Source: Lucinisca nassula
Lineage: Eukaryota > Mollusca > Bivalvia > Lucinida > Lucinidae
NCBI GenBank assembly: GCA_963580285.1
Contig: OY757010.1
Coordinates: 72,630,738 to 72,694,737, forward strand
Direction of reading: 5' to 3'
DNA length: 64,000 bases
Every line of letters starts with the position of its first letter. The first letter of the stretch is position 1. A program made the translations under genes and the position numbers. The notes below the pieces were generated by a model. It saw only the letters and a list, made by a program, of their open reading frames with translations, ran no database searches and was not told the origin of the DNA. Positions 41,249-50,629 of the stretch are shown piece by piece.

Positions 41249-41479
41249 TGTAACCCACTGTATGCAGGAAACCCCTATAGGGGTACTTTGGCAAATGGTG
41301 CAGGCCCAGATCAGGCGCTGCAGAATGCATTATCTGATCAGGGCCTGCACTATTTGTTAACAGAATTTTCCTTCAAAAATATAACAAAAATGAAAAAAAT
41401 AGGCCTGATACCACTTATATGACAAAAGGACTTGTCCAACATAAAGCAATGGAGGAGTCCACTAGAATACAATGGGTTA
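41249..41479. mobile_element. MITE-C2 copy
   Basis: taacccactgtatgcaggaa ... tagaatacaatgggtta with centre ggcccagatcaggcgctgca. Confidence 0.85.
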
Positions 41480-41629
41480 TGCACAGGCTCACCTGATCCT
41501 TTGTTGGTTGACTGTACGATAAGACAGCTTTTCTCATGAGGTGGGTGTAATTATGTTGAAGTTTTGTGCCTTATGATATTGGACAAGCTTTTTGTTATGT
41601 TAATTTGTTTTTATTTGAATATTCTGTAA

Positions 41630-41800
41630 TACTGTTTTTGCTCCAAAGGGAGCAGTCTGATCAGCGTCTACACTGTTTGACATTCTATCTGCACATTTTG
41701 GACTCATTGATGGATCATGAAACAAATTTGTTAAGATTTTAAGAGAGTTACAACAATTCCTCAGGTTGTCCAAATTTTCAGAATCTTTATGGTCTACTTC
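41630..41800. mobile_element. MITE-E right half
   Basis: aagggagcagtctgatcagc, ctacactgtttgacattc, gcacattttggactcattga, agagagttacaacaattcct. Confidence 0.75.
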
Positions 41801-41824
41801 ATCATATTGAAGAATTATCATATA

Positions 41825-43167
41825 CGAGGACTGTTCAAATATGAATGCAAGTAGAACGTTTTCTCATGCACTAATGCGAAAATCACCTGGAAATAAATAT
41901 CACAGCGTAGAAAAACATTTTATCTATACATTGATACCAAACCTGTTGAAATCCGTGCACTTTAGCTATGTATATCGTTCGATAAATTTAACACTGTCTA
42001 CTCTTGTATACTAATACAAAACATGGTTGGAAGAAGGTCAGAGTACGCCGTTGAAATACGGTCCTATATTAAGAATAGTTGTATTCTTGGTATACGGTGC
42101 AAAGACATTTTTGATGAAATATGTTCGGTTTATGGGCATAATGAAATGTCTTTTCCGACAGTTTTTCGTTGGTGTAAGAAATTCAGCTGTGGGCTAGGCT
42201 CAACAGAAGATGCACCACATGATCGTCGGCTGAAAAGAGCAACATCTGCCAAGATGGTTGCTAGAGTGAAAGAAATAGTTGCTACCAATGCACAATACAC
42301 CACTAGGCAAATAGCTAGTATGGTTGGCATCTCATTAGGAGCAGCTCATACAATTCTGAAACGGGATTGGAAAATGAGAAAGATCTATGCTAGATGGATT
42401 CCCCATCTGTTGACAGATGAGCAGAAAAAGACATGCGTTCAGTGCGCCAAGAAGTTGCTTAAAAAGTTTCCAAATTATAATGCAAGGTCTTTCGCTAATG
42501 TCGTCACAGGTGACAAGACATGGGTTCAATTTTTTGAGCCAAAACGAAAGATTCAGAACAAAATATGGGCAACAAAGTATTGCAAAAGACCATGCATTGC
42601 AAAGCGGACCATGAGTGTCAAGAAGGTAATGTATGCCATATTCTTTTCAAATCAGGGCCCTGCTATCCAGGTTGCTGTGCCTAAAGGCAAATCAGTAAAT
42701 GCGAAGTTTTACAAGAATAAAGTTCTTCGAAAATTGAAGAAATATTTCAAAGAACGAAGACCCGCAACTGGTTTGGCCAATGTCAGATTGCTACATGACA
42801 ATGCGTCATCGCACAAGGCGTTCATTGTGCAAGACTATCTGAAGCAGGAAAAGGTTGTTGAACTCCCTCACCCCCTGTATTCCCCTGACCTTGCCCCGTG
42901 TGACTTTTTTTTTGTTCCTGCGGCTGAAAAAATACCTTTCTGGTCAAAAATTTATACAGCGCAAACACCTAGGTTCTGCAATATTCTGGTGCCTTCATAG
43001 TATACCTGGAAAAGACTATCAAAATGCATTCAATGATTGGATCAGAAGACTGAAAGTTTGTATATCTGTTAAAGGAGAATACTTTGAGGGGACAAAAATT
43101 TTTCATCGAAATCTATCACGGAATCATTTTTATGTGCTTAGTTGCATTCATTTTTGAACAGCTCTCG
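41825..43167 (+). mobile_element. mariner element (family M1), copy 1, inactivated
   Basis: Imperfect 27-bp TIRs: cgaggactgttcaaatatga (41825 on) and, at 43141-43167, the complement of cgagagctgttcaaaaatga. TA on both sides (41823-41824, 43168-43169). Carries the transposase pseudogene at 42023-43157. Confidence 0.93.
42023..43157 (+). pseudogene. mariner transposase pseudogene (DD34D), one frameshift, one catalytic substitution
   Basis: From ATG the frame gives MVGRRSEYAVEIRSYI, an N-terminal HTH, then a second HTH (TTRQIASMVGISLGAAHTIL), LLTDEQKK, VTGDKTWVQFFEP, LLHDNASSHKA and YSPDLAPCDFF. Spacing between second and third Asp is 34, so DD34D. Two lesions: GDE of the first catalytic motif is GDK, and a run of nine T at 42905-42913 (eight would restore frame) shifts the reading after CDFF. 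The frame then continues as LRLKKYLSGQKFIQRKH ... FEGTKIFHRN to a stop near 43157. The sister at 63.8-62.9 kb keeps GDE. Confidence 0.93.
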
Positions 43168-43169
43168 TA

Positions 43170-43475
43170 ATATTGCTGTTATTTAGTGGATAATATTATG
43201 TCATAAAATTGATATAACACACAAGTAATAACACTTTATTACTGGTGCATAACATCACAATACTGTCTGTGATAATGCTGTTTTCTGCTGCAATTTTTCA
43301 ACTTCTTTGACAATAAATTCAATTTAAAATTGTTATGTGATGAACAGAATCTTGAGGACCTTATACTCATTGTCATTTCATAGGAAATGTGTAAAACTCT
43401 GCAGAGGTTTGGTTCATAAATTTCATATGAAATGCACACTTGTTAAGATGCTCTGCATATCATTAATTTTGCACG
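43170..43475. repeat. Repeat K copy and unassigned sequence
   Basis: gaatcttgaggaccttatac and aaatttcatatgaaatgc resemble 19620-19720 and 45490-45550. Nothing coding. Confidence 0.45.
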
Positions 43476-43476
43476 G

Positions 43477-44023
43477 GCCTCCGTTGCCTAGTGGATAAGA
43501 GCGCTGACTCTTAATCACTAGGTCTCTCAACGCTGTGGTTCGAGTCTGGTTCGGGTCACATTTTAGATGCCAAGTTCTGCAACTGAAGGTCAGGTGTTTT
43601 TTCTCCGGGTACTCCAATTTTTGCCCACCTCTGATTAATGATCGGCTCTATATACCGTATTCGCCCTAATTACCGCACATGCTCCTATAAGCACACACCA
43701 AAGATATTTTAGAAAAGGAAATGCATAAGCGCACACTTAACAGTAACCTCACCTTGAAGCACTCACGGTAAATCTATAAAAACTTACCGTTATTTCTTCA
43801 ACAGGGAAGGCAATGCTTAAGTATCCTTTTCCGTCCCTTTAAATATCAGTATACATCATCTCGGAAGCTATTGTTTTCGTATCAAGTGTGCGCTAATTAG
43901 GTAGATTTTTCACTACGATTTTTTTACATGATTTTGAAAAAACTAAGCGCACGGTGCGTTAATTAGGGCGAATACGGTAAGTGAAATAATCTTTAAAAGG
44001 GTTGTAAAACCAAAACTAAAAAA
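43477..44023 (+). mobile_element. SINE-C copy interrupted by a MITE
   Basis: Head gggcctccgttgcctagtgg and ggttcgagtctggttcgggt run to gatcggctctata (43654), then resume after the insertion as agtgaaataatctttaaaag and gttgtaaaaccaaaac. Confidence 0.9.
43655..43977. mobile_element. 323-bp MITE nested in SINE-C
   Basis: Perfect 18-bp TIRs ccgtattcgccctaatta and complement (43960-43977), TA on each side, and the host SINE-C reads through when it is removed. Subterminal repeats of the aagcgcac kind inside. Confidence 0.93.
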
Positions 44024-44590
44024 AAAACAAATTACTTTTGCTATGAAGACGCTGTTTTAAAACAATAGTCAGAAAGAAGCATCCATTGTATTAATAGCAC
44101 ACTCGTTAACAATTTTCTGAAACATTAATACATACTATAATTGAAAATGAAGCTAAACAAGAATGTCCTTTACCATATCACAAATGCATTGTCATAACAT
44201 TTTTTTTCCATAATGTAGCATGTAATACAGACAACCCGCTTTATATCGACATTCACTATAACGACAGAACTTGTTATAACAACAATTTCAGTGGAATTAT
44301 TCCTTAACTCAAGGCTTAACATTGGTTCCAGTTGGCATGGGAATGTCTTGGGTTAGTAATGCCTATATTGAATTCATACTCCTGAAAGATTCTTGTAATC
44401 TAATACTCCAAGAAACAAATGTTAAAGATATTTGTTATAATCGCCTCACCGAGACTATTGTAACAAATCTCTACATGTGTTCCTTGGAGTTCTTAAGGTG
44501 AAAAGGCCCTTAATGACTTGTTATACACCTTATTTTTGGTTTCTTTATAATGACAAAATCTTTACAGAGGCAAAATGTTAGGGAACATAT
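44023..44590. other. No feature recognised
   Basis: AT-rich sequence after the SINE-C tail. cttgttataacaacaatttc and gtgacattataacgtggg-like phrases hint at an old repeat but no termini are seen. Confidence 0.4.
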
Positions 44591-44790
44591 GACGATAACA
44601 AGTCCGTGAAACGAAGAACCCTCTAAACCCCACTTTATACAGAGAAAACTGGGGTTTATGGGAGTATACATTATCTTCCTTATTTTTACTCAGAAACACA
44701 GATTGCGGGTAGTCTTTAGAATTGCTTCATTGCTTCATTAACGAGCACCCACAACCAATGTTGAAAGCAGAAATAAGACTGATGTCAAAA
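44590..44790 (-). mobile_element. FB1 copy, decayed core
   Basis: acaagtccgtgaaacgaaga, ccccactttatacagagaaa, core remnants acagattgcgggtagtcttt ... gagcacccacaaccaat. Confidence 0.75.
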
Positions 44791-44893
44791 TTTTTACCTA
44801 ATATATGTCATTTTTGACACCATGTTGGATGCCATTTTTTCACATGGACATGTTTTCAATGTGACTGCCATTATAACGTGGGTCTTTTGTATT

Positions 44894-45055
44894 CAGAGGT
44901 GTAAAATTCCACTCGCCCGCTCACATTTGGGAGTAAGTTTTTAGTCAGAGCGAGTAAGGTTTTCAAAACTGACCTTTTTCTTCATTTTTAGCACCTAAAT
45001 GAAAAGTTTAGGCGATAAGGGCGGGTAAGTTTGAGGGAAATTTTACACCTCTGGT
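44894..45055. mobile_element. Short MITE with TIRs
   Basis: Starts cagaggtgtaaaattcc and ends ggaaattttacacctctg; about 160 bp with gagcgagtaagg / ggcgggtaag repeats inside. TIR style is hAT-like, but I see no convincing target duplication. Confidence 0.72.
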
Positions 45056-45080
45056 ACTGTGTAGCAACTTTGGGAAATGG

Positions 45081-45391
45081 TTTTGTTTTGTATTGGAGTT
45101 TTACGGCCCAGTCAACACTATTTTAGGTCATTTTTGAGCCGGTCTGTTTATCTATCCACACTTTTCCTGGGCAGGCTTATATGTAAGCGGTTTACCAGTA
45201 CTGTGCACATTCTTTCGCCAGAAACTGATCAAATGCCCTTCTTGAAACAGCTTAAGGACGAGAATGACAGTGGAAAAGATTTCACCATCAGCCTCCACGA
45301 AAGAATGTTACTATCCCCGGTAGTTATCGAACCTGCATCCTCCTGATCACCAGTCAGACGCACATCCGACTGAGCTACCGAGGCCGGCCTG
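45081..45391 (-). mobile_element. SINE-A copy, full length
   Basis: ttggagttttacggcccagt (tail domain), cctgggcaggcttatatgta, cgaaagaatgttactatccc, and the head in reverse (ctgagctaccgaggccggcc). Confidence 0.9.
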
Positions 45392-45656
45392 GGAAATGGA
45401 ATTCTAAGACAGTGTTGCGTCTTTTGTAGGAACTGTATTATACTTCTACATAGAAAAATACATAAAAAATGAATGATCATATAATAAAAAGAATCTTACA
45501 CTCTTGGTCATTTCATAGTTAAAGGCTTGTTTCAGTTTCATATGAAATAACCATGGGTGTATTTATTTATGCGTTACGAATTGAAATTAGTATTTTTATC
45601 ATGCAATATATATGTATTTTCTTCTATTGAACTTGTTATTTGTTTTTAATGTTGTT

Positions 45657-45869
45657 TTAACCCTTATCTTGCTGTTCACGGCAACCCCTATCTTTGCAAA
45701 CGGTGTAGATCCAGATCAGATGGCTTCTGAAGAAGCCATCTGATCAGGATCTACACTGTTTTGCATTTAGTTTATGAATTTGTAGCAATAAATTACATCA
45801 AGTAATTTGATTGGTTGATAGACAGAAATGGGTGTGGCTTAAATGAATATTCAGCAAGAGAAGGGTTAA
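45657..45869. mobile_element. MITE-B copy
   Basis: ttaacccttatcttgctgtt ... cagcaagagaagggttaa with centre gatggcttctgaagaagcca. Confidence 0.87.
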
Positions 45870-45904
45870 TTTGTTCATGTTGTGATGTAAACAATACAGG
45901 TTGC

Positions 45905-46015
45905 TAACCCTTGTCCTGCTGAATAAATTAATTTTTGACATCCATTTTGGACTATCAACATTATATAAAGTAATGTAATTGGTTGATTGTCCAAAATGGA
46001 TATAAAAAATAAATA
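45905..46015. mobile_element. MITE-B-like fragment
   Basis: aacccttgtcctgctgaata, then tccattttggactatcaaca and the near-complement attgtccaaaatggata. Confidence 0.55.
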
Positions 46016-46024
46016 ACTTTAATT

Positions 46025-46640
46025 GCCCACCAGTGTGTCAGGCGTCAGATTCTATTACGGTTCCAGCGTAAAGGCTTACTCATGTAATCTTGGTTGGTGT
46101 CTGATGCTCTGTCTCTGGTCGGGCCCATCGGAGTTATACTGTTGATTTTGTTTTGCTCCAGCATTTCAGTGGTTTGTTGCTCTTGTCCTCACCATTGTTT
46201 CATCTCTGTGGTTGTTTGATTTTTTGTGTTCACAGAGATGTTGCACTGATGAGTCAGGAGGCCTTCATGCGGACTGAACAAATTATTGTTTAAATTGCGA
46301 TGGAATCAAGGGCGAGGATTGCGGCCGTGTTAAATCGATTTAAGCCTCCCAAGTGAAATTCTTTTCACTGACCGTTCCAAGGCAGTTCTTATGTCACAAT
46401 TTATTTTTGTAATGGTTTGTCATTGAGGATGTGTGTGTAGCGCTTATATCTTTTTGTTTTGGATTGCCATTTGGCCATTTTGTTAGAAAGTAATCGTCCT
46501 TTTGGCTTTCCACTATTGCAGATTCCATTAGGGTCTAGTTATTTAATGTTTGTGTTTCTTTCCCTTTGGTGTCACTTCTGGGAGCTGTGGGTTAATTGTA
46601 TTGCCTTCACTTCTATTTATCACATGGCTCAATCACTTTT
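46025..46640 (+). repeat. Repeat R8, uninterrupted copy
   Basis: cctgatgctctgtctctggt ... ggttgtttgattttttgtgt ... gatgttgcactgatgagtca ... tttctttccctttggtgtca. Serves as the empty site for H4. Confidence 0.78.
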
Positions 46641-46784
46641 AGGACGATGAAATTTTGTTCAACACTGGGGTAGTTTGAGCCACTGAGGGTTAATTACAAT
46701 GCCAGATCAGGGGGCTTAAGGGGAATGGATACACCTTCAGGGGATGCAACTCCTACAAAAGTACTTTTGTCTCCAATGTCTCTA

Positions 46785-46856
46785 GGGGTCAACTTTTAAA
46801 GGGAAGAATTTGCTCCTGAGGAGCAAATTCTTTCCTTTAAGAGTAGACCCCTTTTT
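46785..46856. repeat. Foldback hairpin
   Basis: aagggaagaatttgctcctg / aggagcaaattctttccttt with outer ggggtc / gaccccttt: one near-perfect stem of about 30 bp. Confidence 0.85.
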
Positions 46857-47130
46857 TTCTTTGAGACAGGGCTAAAAGAAAAGCAAACAGGAAATCCCGA
46901 AAGTTGTCTCTCTTTGAAAAATGGCCAGGTGTTCCCATTCTCAGTGATAGGGGTATATTCTCAAATTTTTAAAATAAAGGTACAGTGTATGTCATGGATA
47001 GATATTAGAATTGCCTTGCGAAGGTGATTCCTATGATCATGTACAACTTAAAATTTCAGGATAAAATAGGAAATTAACAGGAAAACCGATTATATTAATA
47101 TCAGTAATCATATAGGGACACACAAATGAG

Positions 47131-47550
47131 TTCCAAACAGGCATGGTATAGGAACCCATTCACAGCCCCCACCCATCAGGGCTTGAAGAAATAGATGGGC
47201 TGCATGATGCTTCCACGCAGAGCTGAAACTGACCCGCACACGAGTACTGGTAAATCCCTTAGAGGAACTAAGCTTGACCAGGCAAAGCACTGCGAGTCGG
47301 CCCGTCCATGCCTATAAACCGTTTTGGTTTCTTTGTTTTGTTCCAAACAGGCATGGTATAGGAACCCATTCACAGCCCCCACCCATCAGGGCTTGAAGAA
47401 ATAGATGGGCTGCATGATGCTTCCACGCAGAGCTGAAACTGACCCGCACACGAGTACTGGTAAATCCCTTAGAGGAACTAAGCTTGCCCAGGCAAAGCAC
47501 TGCGAGTCGGCCCGTCCATGCCTTTAAACCGTTTTGGTTTCTTTGTTTTG
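47131..47550 (+). repeat. Exact 210-bp tandem duplication containing SINE-B 5' half
   Basis: 47131-47340 and 47341-47550 both start ttccaaacaggcatggtata and differ at about two positions (gaccagg/gcccagg; cctataaac/cctttaaac). Confidence 0.95.
47168..47336 (+). mobile_element. SINE-B 5' half (first duplicate)
   Basis: ccccacccatcagggcttga ... gtccatgcctataaaccg; cut at the duplication junction. Confidence 0.88.
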
Positions 47551-47680
47551 GTTTCTTTGGGCAGCAGGGCTTGAGATGTCATTTCATCTCAATGTCAGGT
47601 AAAAGTCCCACAAAATTGGAAGCAACATCTCCAAAATGACCTTTACAATGTTGACGGGGACGTTAATCCTCAAATCAGAA
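47378..47680 (+). mobile_element. SINE-B copy, complete (second duplicate)
   Basis: Same 5' half, then gcagcagggcttgagatgtc, tail domain gttgacggggacgttaatcc. Confidence 0.9.
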
Positions 47681-48040
47681 CCCATTCAAGACTTCAGTTA
47701 CTTTGTTTGTGACCCGATGAACATTTTATTAAAAAAAAAAAGCATCAAACATAGTGAATTAGGAAGGCTGATTTGAACATTGCTGGTTTTCCCATGTCAG
47801 AAAAGACATTTCCTCCTGTTGCAGCATACAGTGTCCTGCTGTAAATTCACGTTGTACAGGTTTTGCTCTGACACTGATAAAAAAATATTAAGGGTGCATC
47901 CAATGACTGTTTTCAACAATTTTCTACCTTAAAATTGAAAACAGTACTGCATGCATACAAAATTTACCCTAAATAGTCCTTATCTCCTTACCACACTTCC
48001 GAAATTTGAACAAGTACAATTTACTACCATATGTTGTGTC
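47681..48040. other. No feature recognised
   Basis: Intergenic-like sequence with an A tract at 47731-47742; no repeat match. Confidence 0.4.
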
Positions 48041-48044
48041 CTAA

Positions 48045-48140
48045 ATAGTAGGATGAGTGGCAAACAGTGTAAACCCTGATGAGATGCATCTCATCTTGGT
48101 TTACTCTGTTTGCTCAAGCCTATCTGTCCGAATACAGTGA
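48045..48140. mobile_element. MITE-E core fragment
   Basis: ggcaaacagtgtaaaccctg ... cttggtttactctgtttgct is the shared central palindrome. Confidence 0.7.
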
Positions 48141-48149
48141 AATTCGGCA

Positions 48150-48320
48150 ATTAAGACCACCTAAAATTAAGACTTATTCTCCTTTAGAAAGCATAATTTA
48201 AAGGTTTACGTCATTCCTTCTCTTTGTTTTCTGTACTTGGTGTCTTCTAGAAAGAGACCTACTTAAAGACCACTTTTGAACAGTCCCAAACGTGGTCTTA
48301 TTATTAGAAGTTTACTTTAC
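48150..48320. mobile_element. MITE-H related copy
   Basis: ttaagaccacctaaaattaa, ctttgttttctgtacttggt and cacttttgaacagtcccaaa match 57775-58180 and 9179-9330. Confidence 0.65.
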
Positions 48321-48711
48321 ATAAGGTAAATTTCGTATACAGTATACTGCAGCATTCATTGTATTACTACCCAATTTTTACATGTGCCTGTTACCAGATT
48401 TCAGTTCCATTATGGAGTGAAACTGTAGTTTGTATCTAGTCAGTATTAAGAGTATATATATACAGCATTGTAAAGTGCGGTTTTTATGATATGATGACAA
48501 AAGGAATCAGTAGGGACAACTCTTTTAAAATATTTTTGTTTTCCATATTTACAGTCTACTTTCAAAGGAAACAATCTGCTCCTCGGGTGCATAAGAATTT
48601 CACATGGGTATGAGGGGTTGATAGAAAAATCCGTCCGAGGGTCACTGTCCAACATCATGAGTGTTAAATTTCATTTTTTTTTTTAAGCAAACAGTGTAGA
48701 CCCTTATGATC

Positions 48712-48882
48712 AGACTCAGATTTGCCAATGACCCAGCAGTCAAGCCCAGTTCAGAACTACGTCACACTGCAGCAGATAAGCCCAGTCCAGAAATTACAGA
48801 TAACCATCCCATTTCAGACAGCATTCTGACATCACAGAGCAAGACTAGTAGGGCTGTAAATATTTGTTACCTGGAGTTGTAA
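48712..48882 (+). CDS. Possible terminal exon or ORF fragment (56 codons), unidentified
   Basis: Open frame without ATG: RLRFANDPAVKPSSELRHTA, then ADKPSPEITDNHPIS and a TAA at 48880-48882. It follows gatcag, which could be an acceptor although no pyrimidine tract precedes it. Composition is hydrophilic and unlike nearby AT-rich spacer. I do not recognise it; it may be chance. Confidence 0.2.
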   Translation, partial: RLRFANDPAVKPSSELRHTAADKPSPEITDNHPISDSILTSQSKTSRAVNICYLEL

Positions 48883-48949
48883 ACTTGTTATTTCATTGCA
48901 TGTTCAGTTATAGTCACACAGACATAAGCAACATAATTCAGATTCGTAC

Positions 48950-49240
48950 ATTAACTCATTACGATAACATACCCGTGCGACATAGTACATTTTTCATATC
49001 TCCAAAATGGCTTCTTTTCTGATGAAAATATGTGATATTTTTGTTAATTTTACTCCAAACATAGGTTGTGGGTGCTCGTTAGAACCGCCTCATTGAGGCG
49101 GTTCTAACGAGTACCCACAACCTATGTCTTGGAGCATAAATAAGAAAAATAATGTATACCCCCGTACACCCCAGTTTTCTCTATATAAAGTGGTGTGTAA
49201 GGGGGTGTTCATTTCACGGACCTGTTAACGTGATGTGTTG
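48950..49240 (+). mobile_element. FB1 copy, best-preserved
   Basis: Core 49060-49126 is a 67-bp palindrome with one unpaired position outside the centre base. Left flank acatacccgtgcgacatagt, right flank ttcatttcacggacctgtta. Confidence 0.93.
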
Positions 49241-49749
49241 GTTAAGTGACAATCAGCCCAAACAAGCGGAACCATGATTGTCCTATATTGCTCACCTGAG
49301 GTGACAGATTCTAAGTTTCACACAACTACAGTGGAACTTCCACTGACAGTCACATGATGAGTGGTCATCTCCCATTAATGGCCATTTTCTTTCCCCAACC
49401 CCCTCCCCCTCCCAGGTATTTTCCTAGATATTTTAATTCTGATAACCAGTAACCTCTCTTCTCATGTCAGGGGCCATAATAGTTTATGATTTTGTAGCCA
49501 AATTCCATCTGCTAAACAGTCAAAATGAAAGAGAATGGGAAATTTCATTGAAAAAGAAATCAAAAGTAGAAAAGTTAAAAGGCTTTATGGAAATCCCATC
49601 TCACAGATAAAACACCAAATGTCCCTTACACAATATGTCATCATCATGAATTGTTTATAAAGATATAGGCTTCTAGCTTTTACAGTTCCTGAGAAAACTG
49701 GCGAAAAAGTTTACATTAGTACTGTCAATATGGAGAACAAAGAATGAAA

Positions 49750-50470
49750 AGATAAACAAACCAATATCAAAGGCCTAGGCCTTCTGGTTTCAAATGAGAT
49801 TTTTAAAGGTTTTCCCATATAAGTATATGTAACACCAGTGGGCCCCAAGGGCGGGGCCATTTTTGGTCCCATGGCTATAATTTGAACACTCTTAATAGAG
49901 ATCCACTAGACGAACCTACATACCAAATATCAACAACCTAGCTGGGCCTTCTTGTTTCACACAAGAAGGTTTTTAAAAGTTTTCCCTATTGGGGTCTTTG
50001 TAAAATATGTGACCCCTAGGGTGGGGCCAATTTTGACCCCAGGGCTATCATTTGGACAACTTTGGTTGAGGTCCATTAGGTGAAGCTATATACAAGTTAT
50101 CAAAGACATGGGCATTCTGGTTTCAGTCAAGAAGAATTTTAAAGGTTTTCTATACATAAGTCTATGTCATAATTATTATGTGGACCCCTAGGTGGGGTCA
50201 TTTTTGGCCCCAGGGATACAATTTGAACAATCTTGGTAGAGGTCTACTAGATGAAGCTACATACCAAATATCGAAGACCTCGGCCTTCTGGTTTCAGACA
50301 AGAAGATTTTTTAAAGCTCTTTCCTTTTTAAGTCTTTGTTAAACAAGTAGGCCCCAGGAGGAGGCATTTTTAGCCCAACGGCTAAAATTTGAACAATCTT
50401 GGTAGAGATCCACTAGATGAAGCTACATACCAAATATCAAAGACAAAAAGATTTTTAAAGGTGTGACAGC
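49750..50470 (+). repeat. Tandem array of about 165-bp units
   Basis: Four to five units carrying ggccttctggtttca-type phrases at 49781, 49945, 50111 and 50281, each with ggggccatttttgg and ctacataccaaatatcaa. Probably the core of another element; a ttgctcacctgaggtgacag stretch at 49290 may be its left arm. Confidence 0.8.
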
Positions 50471-50479
50471 ACATTCTTC

Positions 50480-50626
50480 ATACCTCCTAAACGGTCATTT
50501 TTCTGATGAAAATTTGTAAGATTAATTTATTTATACCATTAACACAGGTTGTGGGTGCTCATTGGGGTTTTGGGGGTGGGAGGGGGTGTGGTTTTCATCA
50601 CACAAACTTGTTAATTTGATGAGTTT
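50480..50626 (+). mobile_element. FB1 fragment
   Basis: ttcatacctcctaaacggtc, aggttgtgggtgctcattgg (half core only), then gggggtgtggttttcatcac and acttgttaatttgatgag. Confidence 0.7.
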
Positions 50627-50629
50627 TTT

